This document shows positions 41,920 through 51,023 of a DNA stretch of 64,000 nt, in pieces (positions within the stretch are counted from its first letter, which is position 1; each line of letters begins with the position of its first letter). The notes under the pieces were generated by a model. It searched no databases and was not told the DNA's origin. It worked only from the letters and a program-made list of their open reading frames with translations. The position numbers were made by a program, and so were the translations under genes. This stretch comes from Amorphus coralli DSM 19760 (GTDB taxonomy: Bacteria; Pseudomonadota; Alphaproteobacteria; Rhizobiales; Amorphaceae): contig NZ_KB894576.1 in NCBI RefSeq assembly GCF_000374525.1, positions 124,001-188,000 on the forward strand, given 5' to 3'.

Positions 41920-43380
41920 TCAGTCGCGCCAGAACGCCGGCGAGATGAGCACGATCGCCGTCATGATCTCCAGGCGGCCGATCAGCATCAAGAACGCCAG
42001 GATCCAGGTTGCCGCCTCGTTCAGGGTCTCGAACGTGCCGGCAGGGCCGATGATCTGGCCGAGCCCCGGGCCGACATTGGACAGCGCCGTGACGACGCCG
42101 GTCAGCGAGGTCATGAAGTCGAGACCGAGCGCGCAGAGAACCAGCGTCATCACCGCGAGAATGCCGAAGAAGGCCACCAGGAAGGTAACGACGGAATCGA
42201 ACACGTCCGGATCCACGTGGCGTTCGCCGTAGCGCAGCGGAATGACGGCGTTGGGATAGACCAGGCGGGACAGCGCGCGTCGGAAGGCGTGCCAGATAAT
42301 GACAAGGCGATAGACCTTGATGCCGCCCGAGGTGGAGCCGGAGCAGCCTCCGATGAAGGTGAGCAGGAAGAAGAGGCCAACGGCGAACGTGCCCCACAGG
42401 CTGTAGTCTTCCGAAGCGAAGCCCGTCGTGGTGATGATGGAGACCACGTTGAAGGTGGCTCGCGACAGCGACTGCAGGAAGCTGAGTTCGGAGTTCGCGA
42501 AGACCCAGACGGCCAGGAGCATCGAAACGACGGCGATGCCCATGGTGTAGTAGCGGACCTGGACGTCGCGCAGCAGCGACAGTCGGCCACGCAGCACGAA
42601 TTCCACGTAGAGGACGAAGGGCAGGGCGCCCGCGAGCATGAAGACGATCGCCGCCCAGATCAGCCCGAGATTGTCCCCGTAGTAGCCGAACGACGAATCG
42701 TGAGTGGAGAAGCCGCCCGTTGCGACGGTGGTCATCGCGTGGTTGACGGCGTCGAACGGATCCATGCCCAGGGCCGCGTAGACCAGCGCGCAGGCGGCGG
42801 TCAGCACCGCATAAAAGGCCACCAGAGCAGCCGTGAGATTGACCATCCGGGGCACCGCCTTGTCGGAGCGGTCTGAGGATTCGGTACGGAAGAACTGCAT
42901 CCCGCCGACCCGCAGGAACGGAAAGAGGAACAGTCCGATCGCGACGATACCGATGCCGCCGAGCCATTGCAGCATGGAGCGCCAGATCAGGATCCCGCGC
43001 GGCATGGTGTCCAGGCCTGTCAGCACGGTCGAACCGGTACTGGTCAGGCCAGACATGGCCTCGAAGAAGCCTTCCGCCGGCGTGATCTGCAGTGGCGAGA
43101 GCCAGAAAGGCAATGCGGCGACGACCGCCGTCACCGACCAGAGAATTGTGGTGAGCAGGAAGCCGAAACGCGGGGAGAAGGTCGGCAGTGGCTGGCGCAT
43201 CGACACGATGCCCAACAGCGACACGGCGAACACGCCGATGCTAGATCCCATGAACACGACCCAGTCGTCGTTGCCATCCGCGATGTCGACGAACGCCGGT
43301 ATCAACATCGCCACGGCGACGTGAAGGGCGAAAAAGCTCGCGATATAGAGACTGGGACGAAGGTACTGGAGCGCCTGCAT
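41920..43380 (-). CDS. trkH: potassium uptake protein TrkH
   Basis: Membrane subunit of the Trk potassium uptake system. From the ATG at 43380 (MQALQYLRPSLYIASFFALHVAVAM, a typical start) it is 486 aa with four pore-like repeats; filter-region pieces include SGLTSTGSTVLTGLDTMP near residue 107, TTVATGGFSTHDSSF near 215, and SIITTTGFASEDYSLWG near 315. The longer ORF to 43491 adds no family sequence. TrkA is not in the window; the neighbouring CPA2 antiporter carries a TrkA-N-type domain but is divergent, so it is not a fused partner. The two are about 280 bases apart. Confidence 0.93.
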   Translation of the reverse strand: MQALQYLRPSLYIASFFALHVAVAMLIPAFVDIADGNDDWVVFMGSSIGVFAVSLLGIVSMRQPLPTFSPRFGFLLTTILWSVTAVVAALPFWLSPLQITPAEGFFEAMSGLTSTGSTVLTGLDTMPRGILIWRSMLQWLGGIGIVAIGLFLFPFLRVGGMQFFRTESSDRSDKAVPRMVNLTAALVAFYAVLTAACALVYAALGMDPFDAVNHAMTTVATGGFSTHDSSFGYYGDNLGLIWAAIVFMLAGALPFVLYVEFVLRGRLSLLRDVQVRYYTMGIAVVSMLLAVWVFANSELSFLQSLSRATFNVVSIITTTGFASEDYSLWGTFAVGLFFLLTFIGGCSGSTSGGIKVYRLVIIWHAFRRALSRLVYPNAVIPLRYGERHVDPDVFDSVVTFLVAFFGILAVMTLVLCALGLDFMTSLTGVVTALSNVGPGLGQIIGPAGTFETLNEAATWILAFLMLIGRLEIMTAIVLISPAFWRD

Positions 43381-43660
43381 CGGCCCTCGGCCGTCACTGA
43401 GGCCCGCCCGGACACGGGTCCGGGCCAGGCGGGATCTGGCCGCGCGCGGCCGGCGGACGCCGCCGGATCGCTGATTGCGGCGCTGCGGCATTCGTCGCCG
43501 CCAGCATTAGCGGATCGCCGGGTAAGGGACAACCGCCGCGATGGACCCGCAGGTTCGCCGCGCAGGCGTCGCGAAGATGTGCGAGGAGTGGGCCTCTGCC
43601 CCTGACGGCATGGCGCGCGTATTGCTAGGTTGGGTGGCGAATGAAGGAGGGCGAGAAGCG

Positions 43661-45424
43661 ATGGAGCATGGAAGCGAGGTCCCGTTCCTGCGGGAAGTGG
43701 TCGTTTTCCTCGTGACCGCGGGCGTGGTGGTTCCGCTCTTCCAGCGGCTCAAGATCAGCCCGATCCTCGGCTTCCTGGTTGCCGGCATCCTTATCGGGCC
43801 GTTCGGCATCGGCCGCTTCGCCGACGCCGTGCCCTGGCTGCAGTACGCGACGATCCCGGACGTGGAAGGGGTAGCCCATCTCGCCGAACTCGGCGTCGTT
43901 TTCCTGCTCTTCATGATCGGCCTCGAGCTGTCGCTGCAGCGGCTGTGGGCGATGCGGCGCATGGTATTCGGCTTCGGCGCGCTTCAGGTCGTCGTCACGG
44001 GCGCGGTGGTCTGGGCGCTCTCCCGCGCCATCGGTCTGGGCGGTCCGGCCTCGATTGCCATCGGTGCCTGCCTGGCGTTGTCCTCCACAGCCATTGTCAC
44101 CGAACTGCTCGTGGAGCGGCGGCGGCTCGCATCGCCGCCTGGGCGCGCCGCCTTCTCCGTGCTTCTATTTCAGGATCTGGCCGTGGTGCCAATCTTGTTC
44201 GTGATCGGTGCGCTCGGCGCGCGCGATCAGGACGGCCTGCTGCTCGACCTTCTGATTGCCATGCTGGAGGCTGCCGCCGCCATCGCGGTGATCCTCGGCG
44301 CGGGACGGATCGTGGTGCGGCCCTTCCTGCGCTTCGTCGGCGCCAGCCGCAACCGGGAGGTCTTCACTGCAGCCGCGCTGCTGATCATCCTCGGCACGGC
44401 CACCGCCACCTCCTTTGCCGGACTGTCCATGGCGCTGGGTGCCTTCCTGGCCGGCCTGGTCTTTTCCGATACGGAATTCCGGCATCAGATCGAAGCGGAC
44501 ATCGAACCCTTCAAGGGTCTGTTTCTCGGCCTCTTTTTCGTTTCGGTCGGCATGACGATCGATCCGGCCTTCGTCGCGGCGAACCCGCTGACGATCCTTG
44601 CGCTCACCGTTGGAATCTTCGTGCTCAAGGCCGTGTTGCTCATCGGTATCGGTCTGGCGACCCGCCAGCCGGTTCCGATCGCGGTGGAGACCGGCCTGCT
44701 TCTGGGACAGGTGGGCGAGTTCGCCCTCGTCGGGCTCGGCGCGGCGACCGTGCTGGGCGTCATTCCACGCGACATCTCGGCCCTTCTTGTCGTGGTTGCG
44801 GGTGCCAGCATGGCGGTCACGCCGATGCTCGTGCCCTTCGCCGAAGATCTCGGCAAGCGGCTCGATGCGCGCAGTCTCAAGGGTCAGCTCGGCCGCCTGG
44901 ACGAGGGTGCCGAGATCGAGGACCACGTCATCATTGCCGGCTTCGGGCGGGTCGGCCAGCTTCTCGGCGAGGTCCTCGACCACCAGAAGGCCCCCTATGT
45001 CGCCCTCGACGTGAACGGCCCCGCGGTGGCCTCGCTGCGGCGGTCCGGACTACCGGTCTATTTCGGCGACACGAGCCGGGTGGACGTGCTGAAACGCGCC
45101 GGCATAGAGAACGCGTCGGCGGTGGTGGTCACCATGGACGACCCCAAAGCGGCAGAGAACATCGTGCGCGCGGTGCGTCGCGACGGCCACAAGGTGCCGA
45201 TCATTGCGCGGGCGCGGGACCGGGCGCACGCCGAACGGCTGTTCGCGCTCGGCGCCGACGAGGTGATCCCGGAAACCGTCGAGGCATCGTTGCATCTCGG
45301 CGAGGTGATGCTGCGCGGTCTCGGCCTGCCGCAGGACGCCGCCCGGATGGCCATCGGTGATCTGCGCGATCGCGAGCGCGCCGCGCTGGACGGCTTCCGC
45401 GGAGCATCGCGGACCAGCGCCTGA
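43661..45424 (+). CDS. CPA2 monovalent cation:proton antiporter with TrkA-N domain (KefB/KefC-like)
   Basis: Inner-membrane antiporter of the CPA2 family. From ATG 43661 it is 587 aa. The N-terminal transporter has about 12 segments (VVFLVTAGVVVPLFQRLKIS compressed; SPILGFLVAGILIGPFGIG near residues 30-48; LLFMIGLELSLQRLWAMRR; LALSSTAIVTELL). The C-terminal TrkA-N Rossmann domain begins at HVIIAGFGRVGQLLGEVLD near 422. Ion specificity (K+ or Na+) cannot be read. An AAGGAGGG site supports the start; a longer in-frame start at 43541 seems less likely. Confidence 0.9.
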   Translation: MEHGSEVPFLREVVVFLVTAGVVVPLFQRLKISPILGFLVAGILIGPFGIGRFADAVPWLQYATIPDVEGVAHLAELGVVFLLFMIGLELSLQRLWAMRRMVFGFGALQVVVTGAVVWALSRAIGLGGPASIAIGACLALSSTAIVTELLVERRRLASPPGRAAFSVLLFQDLAVVPILFVIGALGARDQDGLLLDLLIAMLEAAAAIAVILGAGRIVVRPFLRFVGASRNREVFTAAALLIILGTATATSFAGLSMALGAFLAGLVFSDTEFRHQIEADIEPFKGLFLGLFFVSVGMTIDPAFVAANPLTILALTVGIFVLKAVLLIGIGLATRQPVPIAVETGLLLGQVGEFALVGLGAATVLGVIPRDISALLVVVAGASMAVTPMLVPFAEDLGKRLDARSLKGQLGRLDEGAEIEDHVIIAGFGRVGQLLGEVLDHQKAPYVALDVNGPAVASLRRSGLPVYFGDTSRVDVLKRAGIENASAVVVTMDDPKAAENIVRAVRRDGHKVPIIARARDRAHAERLFALGADEVIPETVEASLHLGEVMLRGLGLPQDAARMAIGDLRDRERAALDGFRGASRTSA

Positions 45425-45477
45425 GTCTGGCAGGTTGCCCGGATGGCGGGCCAACCGCGTCCGAAGCGGCAACGGTG

Positions 45478-46239
45478 TCAGAGCGGGACGGTGGTTCGCG
45501 AGGTCCCGGCGGTGGAGGGCGCGCCCGCCAGCCAGACATCAAGGAAGTTGCAAAGCCACGCGCGCACCGGAGGATCGAATACGGCCCGCCCGGCGAAATG
45601 GTCGCGCCGCTGGCGCGCCCCGGGCAACTGCATGCGCGCGGAGGCCTTGGTGGTCCAGCGGTGCATCATGGCAAGCGTCAGTTCAGGGTGAAACTGGATG
45701 CCGTAGGCAGTCTCGCCGACGCGGAAGGCCTGGTGCTCGAAGTGCTCACCGCGGGCCAGAAGCGTCGCGCCGCTGTCGGGGATGGCCATTCCTTCGCGGT
45801 GCCACTGATAGACCTTGCCCGGCCAGTCCATCAGGCCTTCGCCTTCCGGGGTCGGGTGAAGGTCGTAATAGCCGATCTCGACGAGCTCGTTTGGATGGAA
45901 ACCGACCTGGCCGCCGATCTTTCGGCACAGCATCTGCGCACCCAGACAGATTCCGAGGAATGGCACGTTTTCCTTGAGCGGCACTTCGATGAAGTCGATC
46001 TCCTGCTTCACGAAGGCATCGGTGTCGTTGCTGCTCATCGGGCCGCCGAAGATCACGCAGCCGGAATAGCCCTCGAGCGTGTCGGGCAGCGTGTCGCCGA
46101 GCGGCGGACGGCGGATGTCCAGCCGGTATCCGCGCTCGCGCAGCATCAGGCCGACGCGGCCCGGAGAGGAGCGTTCCTGATGCAGCACGATGAGGATCTC
46201 ACCGGACGGTTCGGCCATCCTCGGCAGCGGTATCGTCAT
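45478..46239 (-). CDS. class I glutamine amidotransferase-like protein
   Basis: A 253 aa stand-alone glutaminase-type domain. The nucleophile is in PFLGICLGAQMLCRKIGG near residues 95-112, and the catalytic His/Glu in YGIQFHPELTLAM. GCVIFGGPMSSND is also a family mark. Stand-alone domains of this type are often annotated as GMP synthase-related, but guaA's ATP pyrophosphatase part is absent, so its target is unknown (poly-amine or gamma-glutamyl substrates are possible). The start is one of two near 46239 and 46218. It is convergent with the antiporter. Confidence 0.85.
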   Translation of the reverse strand: MTIPLPRMAEPSGEILIVLHQERSSPGRVGLMLRERGYRLDIRRPPLGDTLPDTLEGYSGCVIFGGPMSSNDTDAFVKQEIDFIEVPLKENVPFLGICLGAQMLCRKIGGQVGFHPNELVEIGYYDLHPTPEGEGLMDWPGKVYQWHREGMAIPDSGATLLARGEHFEHQAFRVGETAYGIQFHPELTLAMMHRWTTKASARMQLPGARQRRDHFAGRAVFDPPVRAWLCNFLDVWLAGAPSTAGTSRTTVPL

Positions 46240-46310
46240 CGGGTCATCGATCTCCAGCCAGCCGGCGTCCCAGGTCGGTCCCGCAGGGGACCGAACCCGC
46301 AGCACCAGCC

Positions 46311-46778
46311 TCAGTCGGCATTCCTGTCCATGCGGGCTTCGACGCGCTTCTTGATTTCGATGCGCTCACGGGACGTGACGCCGAGAAGCTCGGCGACGCG
46401 CCAGACGGTGTTGTCCTCGAATTCCGAGATCCGGCCGTCGGCAAAACCCATTTCCCACATCATCTCGACGACCTGCTTGCGCCCGTCCTCGTCAAGGACA
46501 CGTTTCAGGACGGAGGTGAAGCCGTACAGGTCGACAGCTTCTTCGTCGCGCTGCTTTGCCAGCTTGACGAGAGCTTCGGTGTCGTCCGGCGTCAGATCAT
46601 AGTGGTTGGTCAGGACTTCGCGCAACACGCGGCGCTCGTCCTCCGTGATCTCGCCGTCGATGGCGACGAGATGCACCAGGAGTGCGGCCACGGCCACGCG
46701 GTGGTCGTCGGGGCCAAACGCGCGATCATCGTGGTCGGCGTCGTCGAACTGGAGCCACTCGCGGATGGCCTTGAGCAT
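46311..46778 (-). CDS. TerB family tellurite resistance-like protein
   Basis: A 155 aa TerB-like helical protein; TerB domains bind metal through clustered acidic residues and are found in tellurium-resistance and stress contexts, with the cellular role in proteobacteria uncertain. The two repeated units can be seen: VAVAALLVHLVAIDGEITEDERRVLREVL near residue 30 (quoted in part: HLVAIDGEITEDERRVLREV) and MWEMGFADGRISEFEDNTVWR near 106. The DGEIT and DGRIS acidic turns are the metal-like sites. There is no operon; a glutamine amidotransferase follows after 71 bases in the same direction. Confidence 0.85.
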   Translation of the reverse strand: MLKAIREWLQFDDADHDDRAFGPDDHRVAVAALLVHLVAIDGEITEDERRVLREVLTNHYDLTPDDTEALVKLAKQRDEEAVDLYGFTSVLKRVLDEDGRKQVVEMMWEMGFADGRISEFEDNTVWRVAELLGVTSRERIEIKKRVEARMDRNAD

Positions 46779-47085
46779 AAGGGGTCGTCCTTGCGTCTGG
46801 GCGCGCCGGCCGTAAGGAAGGCGATGGCCCCGTCAAAAAGGGCCGGTGCAGGAACCGAGCCATCCTGAAGGAAACGTCGAGAACGGCTTCGCGATCCCTG
46901 CCAGCGTGGCCGTCATCCCCGGAGGTAGCGTCGATCCATCCGGGCTGCAAGCGCGGGGCACGCGCGTTCACTTCGGATCGCGGCCGCGACACGGGCTGTT
47001 GAGCGGACTTCATTTCCCCGACGAGGGCTCCGGCGGCACTCTGCCCGCGGCCCGGCAGACGGGGCCGAAACGGGGAGACTGAACC
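46779..47085. other. intergenic region upstream of YHS gene
   Basis: A 307-base gap between divergent genes with no supported ORF. A GGGGAG ribosome site sits just before the YHS gene at about 47074. No recognisable promoter or operator sequence was found. Confidence 0.5.
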
Positions 47086-47613
47086 ATGAGACCTTTGCGC
47101 TTGGCCGCTGTGGCCGCCTTTGCCATCGGGCTGTCAACGGCCGCCTGGGCTGGCGAGCAATATGTCGACAAGACCGGATTCGCGGCGTCGGGCTATGACG
47201 TGGTGGCCTATTTTGATCTGGAGCAGGCGCCCGTGGGCGAAAGGCAGCCGGCGGCTGTGCCCGGCCGCAAGGACATTACGGCGACCTACAACGGCGCCAC
47301 CTTCGCCTTTTCCAGCGAGGCCAACCGGGAGAGGTTCGAGGCCGATCCGGCGAAGTATGCGCCGGCCTTCGACGGACACTGCGCCTACGGTGTCGCCAAG
47401 GGCGGCAAGGTGCCGGGCAATCCCGATCTCTGGCGCATCGTTGACGGCACCCTCTATCTGAACATCACGCCGAATGTCGTGACCTTCTGGGAGGAAGACA
47501 TCCCCGGCAACATCCAGACGGCGGATACGAACTGGAGCGGCATCGAGAACGAAGCGGCCTCGGAAAAGGCCGTGCCGAAGTTCGACACGTCGGCCGCGCC
47601 GGTCGGCGGATAG
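47086..47613 (+). CDS. exported YHS domain-containing protein
   Basis: A 175 aa protein with a signal peptide (LRLAAVAAFAIGLSTAAWAG) and a YHS-like domain. YHS domains are small Cys/His modules often met in copper-related and tropomyosin-type proteins. Visible marks: SGYDVVAYFDLEQAPVGERQ near residue 37-56, FSSEANRERFEADPAKYAPAF near 84 (quoted in part: FEADPAKYAPAFDGHCAYG), where a single cysteine occurs. The pattern is the widespread proteobacterial YHS family (COG3350-type) found after a signal peptide. A metal role is only an inference. Confidence 0.85.
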   Translation: MRPLRLAAVAAFAIGLSTAAWAGEQYVDKTGFAASGYDVVAYFDLEQAPVGERQPAAVPGRKDITATYNGATFAFSSEANRERFEADPAKYAPAFDGHCAYGVAKGGKVPGNPDLWRIVDGTLYLNITPNVVTFWEEDIPGNIQTADTNWSGIENEAASEKAVPKFDTSAAPVGG

Positions 47614-47614
47614 A

Positions 47615-48073
47615 TCAGCCGGTGGTCAGAGCCGCCAGTGCGGCGCGCAGCGCCGGGGCCAGCGGCATCGGCCGTCGCGTCTCCCGGTCCACATAGACGT
47701 GAACGAAGAAGCCTTCCGCGGCGGCGCGCTCCTCGTCGTTGCGGAAGAGCCCCACGTCGTAACGCACCGACGATTTGCCGAGCCGCGCCACGCGCAGGCC
47801 GGCGGTGACCACGTCGGGAAACGCCATCTCAGCGAAGTAGCGACAGCCCGTCTCCACCACCAGTCCCACCTGCGTTCCGGAGCGGATGTCCAGGACGCCG
47901 GCCTCGATCAGCCAGCCGTTCACGGCTGTGTCGAACAGCGAATAGTGGACCACGTTGTTCATGTGTCCGTAGACGTCGTTGTCCATCCACCGGGTCCCGA
48001 TGGTGCGGAACGCCCGGTAGTCACCGCGGTGCCCTGGCCCAGGCCTGGGCTTGTCGGTGGCCTCTTCTGACAT
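47615..48073 (-). CDS. acyl-CoA thioesterase, 4-hydroxybenzoyl-CoA/YbgC type
   Basis: Hotdog-fold thioesterase of 152 aa from the ATG at 48073. The catalytic region is TRWMDNDVYGHMNNVVHYS near residues 28-46, with the Asp and the YGHMNN helix typical of the family; the final part SSVRYDVGLFRNDEERAAAEGFFVHVYVD carries FVHVYVD. Substrate is unknown (hydroxyaryl or short acyl-CoA). The ORF extends upstream on the same strand but belongs to other frames there. It follows the SulP gene in the same direction after about 120 bases. Confidence 0.88.
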   Translation of the reverse strand: MSEEATDKPRPGPGHRGDYRAFRTIGTRWMDNDVYGHMNNVVHYSLFDTAVNGWLIEAGVLDIRSGTQVGLVVETGCRYFAEMAFPDVVTAGLRVARLGKSSVRYDVGLFRNDEERAAAEGFFVHVYVDRETRRPMPLAPALRAALAALTTG

Positions 48074-48192
48074 CTGCGGGTCATCTCCGGGGAGGGCGGG
48101 TCTCGTCGGACCGGTCCCGCGAGTGTGGCCGATGAGGGCGGAAGCCGTCCAGACCGACTTGCGCCTCACACAGAGCCGTCCGGCTGCCTTGG

Positions 48193-49905
48193 TCAGGAAC
48201 CCGCTATCGCGCTTCGTGCCTTCGACACGGCCATGGGCACGGACGGCTCGTAGGTGACGTCGGGCGGTCTGATCCCGTGGCCGAACAGCATGCGACGCGC
48301 CTCCCGCCGGGTGCCGGCAAGGCAGACCCGTACGCCGCGGCGGCGCGCCTTGGCGACCATGCCGGCGATGGTGTTTGCGGCGGTGGAATCGAGGAACGGG
48401 ACGGCGGAAAAGTCGATGACCAGGGCGCGGTGGGTGTCGGCGATCCGATCCAGCACCGAACCGATGGACGCGGCCGCCCCGAAGAAGAACGCCCCGTTGA
48501 TCCGGTACACCACCACTTCGGGATCGGCGCCGCCTTCCGCATAGGCCATCCGTTCGCCGCTCTCGTCGGCCTGGTCTTCCGCAACGAAGGGCTGCGCGGT
48601 CTCGATGGCCGTGGTCTTCGACATGCGGTGGATGAACAGCACCGAGCCGATGGCGAAACCGACCACGATGCCCTCCGTCAGATCGCGGAAGATGGTCAGC
48701 AGGAAGGTTGCCAGGAGCACCACGGCGTCGCCGCGCGAAACGCGCAGAAGCGTCGCAAAGGCGTGCTTCTCGATCATGTTCCAGGCGACCACGGCGAGCA
48801 CGCCGGCGAGGCTGGCCAGCGGGATGTAGCTCGCCAGCGGCGCTGCGACGAGAATGAACAGGAGCAGGAATGCTGAGTGCAGGATGCCGGCCATCGGTCC
48901 GTGCGCCCCGGAGCGCACGTTGGTGGCGGTGCGCGCGATGGTGCCGGTGACGCAGATGCCGCCGAACAGACCAGACGCGACGTTGGCGATGCCCTGGGCG
49001 ACGAGCTCGCAATTGGAGCGGTGGCGCCGGCCGGTCATGCCATCGGCAACAACCGCCGACAGCAGCGATTCGATGGAACCGAGAAGGGCGAAGGCGATGG
49101 CGCTGGGCAGAACGGCAGCCATTTTTTCTGCCGTGACGTCCGGCAGCGACGGTGCCGGCAGCGCGCTCGGGATGCCACCGAACTCGGTGCCGACCGTCGC
49201 GACAGGAAGGCCCGCCAGTGCAGCCGCCAACGTGGCTCCCGTCACCGCGATCAGCAGGCCGGGCCAGTGGGGCCGCAGCCGTTTGAGGACGACGATCACG
49301 GCGATCGTGGCCAGCGCGAGCCCGACGGTGGCTGGATCGGCTGTTGGTGCGGCAGCCCACAGGACGGGGATCTTGTCGAGGAGCGGGCCGGGTTCGGCGC
49401 CGGCGAGCGTCAGCCCGAACAGGTCTTTGAGCTGGCTGGCGAAGATGATCACGGCGATGCCGGCGGTGAAGCCGACGGTGACCGGATAGGGAATGAACTT
49501 GATGTAGGTGCCGAGGCGCAGGAGGCCGATGGTCGCCAGGATGAGCCCCGACAGGATCGTCGCGAGGAACAGGCCCTCGATGCCGTGCGCTTGCACGGTC
49601 GCCGCCACCAGCACGATGAACGCTCCGGCCGGCCCGCCGATCTGGAAGCGGCTGCCGCCGAGCAGCGAGACGAAGAAGCCGCCGACAATGGCCGTGTAGA
49701 GGCCCTGGGCGGGCGTGGCGCCCGAGGCGATGGCGATCGCCATGGACAGCGGCAGGGCGACGATGGCAACCGTCAGCCCGGCGACCGCGTCGGCCCGCAG
49801 CTGGGGAAGGCCGTAGCCTTCCCGCAGGACGGTCACGAGCTTTGGGGTGAACAGCTCGGCGAAACTTGGTCCTGCCGGCTGTGCGGTGATGGTGGCCATG
49901 ATCAC
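48193..49905 (-). CDS. SulP family inorganic anion transporter with STAS domain
   Basis: A 570 aa membrane transporter of the SulP/SLC26 family; substrates in bacteria include sulfate, bicarbonate and dicarboxylates. The transport domain begins around LREGYGLPQLRADAVAGLTV near residue 29, with the conserved FQIGGPAGAFIVLVAATVQ near 88, and about 11-14 segments. The C-terminal STAS domain starts near VVVYRINGAFFFGAAASIG, with LVIDFSAVPFLDSTAANTIAG near 500. The start overlaps the stop of a small XRE gene by four bases, so regulator and transporter are co-translated. Confidence 0.93.
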   Translation of the reverse strand: MIMATITAQPAGPSFAELFTPKLVTVLREGYGLPQLRADAVAGLTVAIVALPLSMAIAIASGATPAQGLYTAIVGGFFVSLLGGSRFQIGGPAGAFIVLVAATVQAHGIEGLFLATILSGLILATIGLLRLGTYIKFIPYPVTVGFTAGIAVIIFASQLKDLFGLTLAGAEPGPLLDKIPVLWAAAPTADPATVGLALATIAVIVVLKRLRPHWPGLLIAVTGATLAAALAGLPVATVGTEFGGIPSALPAPSLPDVTAEKMAAVLPSAIAFALLGSIESLLSAVVADGMTGRRHRSNCELVAQGIANVASGLFGGICVTGTIARTATNVRSGAHGPMAGILHSAFLLLFILVAAPLASYIPLASLAGVLAVVAWNMIEKHAFATLLRVSRGDAVVLLATFLLTIFRDLTEGIVVGFAIGSVLFIHRMSKTTAIETAQPFVAEDQADESGERMAYAEGGADPEVVVYRINGAFFFGAAASIGSVLDRIADTHRALVIDFSAVPFLDSTAANTIAGMVAKARRRGVRVCLAGTRREARRMLFGHGIRPPDVTYEPSVPMAVSKARSAIAGS

Positions 49906-50168
49906 CCCTGGCGCGGTGGAGCCGGCTCCTTGAGGCGGACGCCGCGTCCACCGGCGGAGCTGGTCGCGTTGTCGCCGATCAGGTCGATGCCGAGCGCGTC
50001 CAGCGCTTCCACGACCCGGGTCAGGCTTTCCACCACGCCGCGCACGTTGCCCTGGCTCGCTTCCATGCGCTGGATGGTCGGAAGCGACACGCCAGCCTTC
50101 TCGGCCAGGGCCTTCTGGTCGATGCCGAGCAGGGCCCGGGCGGCGCGAAGCTGGGCTGATGTGATCAC
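49902..50168 (-). CDS. small XRE/HTH transcriptional regulator of the SulP gene
   Basis: An 88 aa protein starting with GTG at 50168. The helix-turn-helix is ARALLGIDQKALAEKAGVS and LPTIQRMEASQG near residues 9-41, typical of XRE repressors. No effector domain follows; the C-terminal tail is Gly/Pro-rich. It overlaps the SulP gene by four bases. Two adjoining palindromes at 50200-50217 and 50218-50232 lie just upstream, in the right place for autoregulation. Confidence 0.88.
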   Translation of the reverse strand: MITSAQLRAARALLGIDQKALAEKAGVSLPTIQRMEASQGNVRGVVESLTRVVEALDALGIDLIGDNATSSAGGRGVRLKEPAPPRQG

Positions 50169-50199
50169 GGAGGGCAGCCTCTCACATATCTGAAAGGCT

Positions 50200-50232
50200 A
50201 CTCTATCTAGCTAGAGTGATGTTTCAAACATC
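50200..50232. promoter_or_regulatory. two abutting palindromes upstream of the XRE-SulP operon
   Basis: ACTCTA (50200-50205) and TAGAGT (50212-50217) flank a CTAG core with only one unpaired position pair, and GATGTTT C AAACATC (50218-50232) is a perfect 7-bp repeat that starts at the very next base. The pair stands 32 bases upstream of the XRE GTG start and is AT-rich. This is a likely operator region. Confidence 0.6.
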
Positions 50233-50325
50233 AGTTATGACGGTTTTGATGCGGCATGCAGTCGCAGAGACTGCGCGCTCGGGTTGGCTGCACCTCGATC
50301 GCGAAGGCCCAGGTGGGCGCCCTGT

Positions 50326-51021
50326 TCACACGCTCATGTTGGCGCGGATGCGGTCCTCGTCCATGTCGGCGCGGTTGCCGGCCATGACGATCTCGCCGCG
50401 CTCCATCACCGCGAAGGTGTCGGCGAGGTCGCGGGCGAACTCGAAATACTGTTCCACCAGCAGGATCGCCATGTCGCCGCGCTTCCTGAGATACTCGATG
50501 GCGTGGCCGATCTGGATGATGATCGAGGGCTGGATGCCTTCCGTCGGCTCGTCGAGGAGGAGAAGTTTCGGCCGGCGCACCATGGCGCGGCCGATGGCGA
50601 GCTGCTGCTGCTGGCCGCCGGAGAGGTCGCCGCCGCGCCGGCCCAGCATCTGCTTCAGGATCGGGAACAGCTCGAACACGTCGTCGGGAATGGTGCGTTC
50701 CGAGGACGGCAGGCCGGCGAACCCAGTCTGCAGGTTTTCGCCGACGGTCAGCAGCGGAAAGATCTCGCGGCCCTGGGGCACCATGGCGAGGCCCTTGCGG
50801 GCGCGGTCGTAAGGCGGGCTGGAGCCGAGCGGCTTGCCGTCCCAGACGATGGCGCCGCCGGAGATGGCGTGCTGTCCCATGATGGCGCGCAACAGCGAGG
50901 TCTTGCCGACGCCGTTGCGGCCCATCAGGCAGGTGACCTGGCCCGGCTGGCAGGCGAGGCTGACGCCGCGGAGCGCGTGGGCGGCGCCGTAGTGGAGGTG
51001 AACGTCCTGAACTTCCAGCAT
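50326..51021 (-). CDS. urtE: urea ABC transporter ATP-binding protein UrtE
   Basis: ATPase subunit of the high-affinity urea transporter, LivF-like. The ATG at 51021 gives 231 aa. Walker A: GRNGVGKTSLLRAIMGQ near residues 34-50; signature: LSGGQQQQLAIGRAMVRRP near 133-151; Walker B: KLLLLDEPTEGIQPSI near 152-167. The PTEGIQPSIIIQI sequence is the usual UrtE version. It is the last gene of urtABCDE and follows urtD by two bases. Confidence 0.95.
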   Translation of the reverse strand: MLEVQDVHLHYGAAHALRGVSLACQPGQVTCLMGRNGVGKTSLLRAIMGQHAISGGAIVWDGKPLGSSPPYDRARKGLAMVPQGREIFPLLTVGENLQTGFAGLPSSERTIPDDVFELFPILKQMLGRRGGDLSGGQQQQLAIGRAMVRRPKLLLLDEPTEGIQPSIIIQIGHAIEYLRKRGDMAILLVEQYFEFARDLADTFAVMERGEIVMAGNRADMDEDRIRANMSV

Positions 51022-51023
51022 GA

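Noticed and set aside
48074-49951. Upstream part of the long minus-strand frame that ends with the thioesterase
   Set aside because: Only the last 152 residues match a family. The earlier part is out of frame with the SulP gene and is a shadow.
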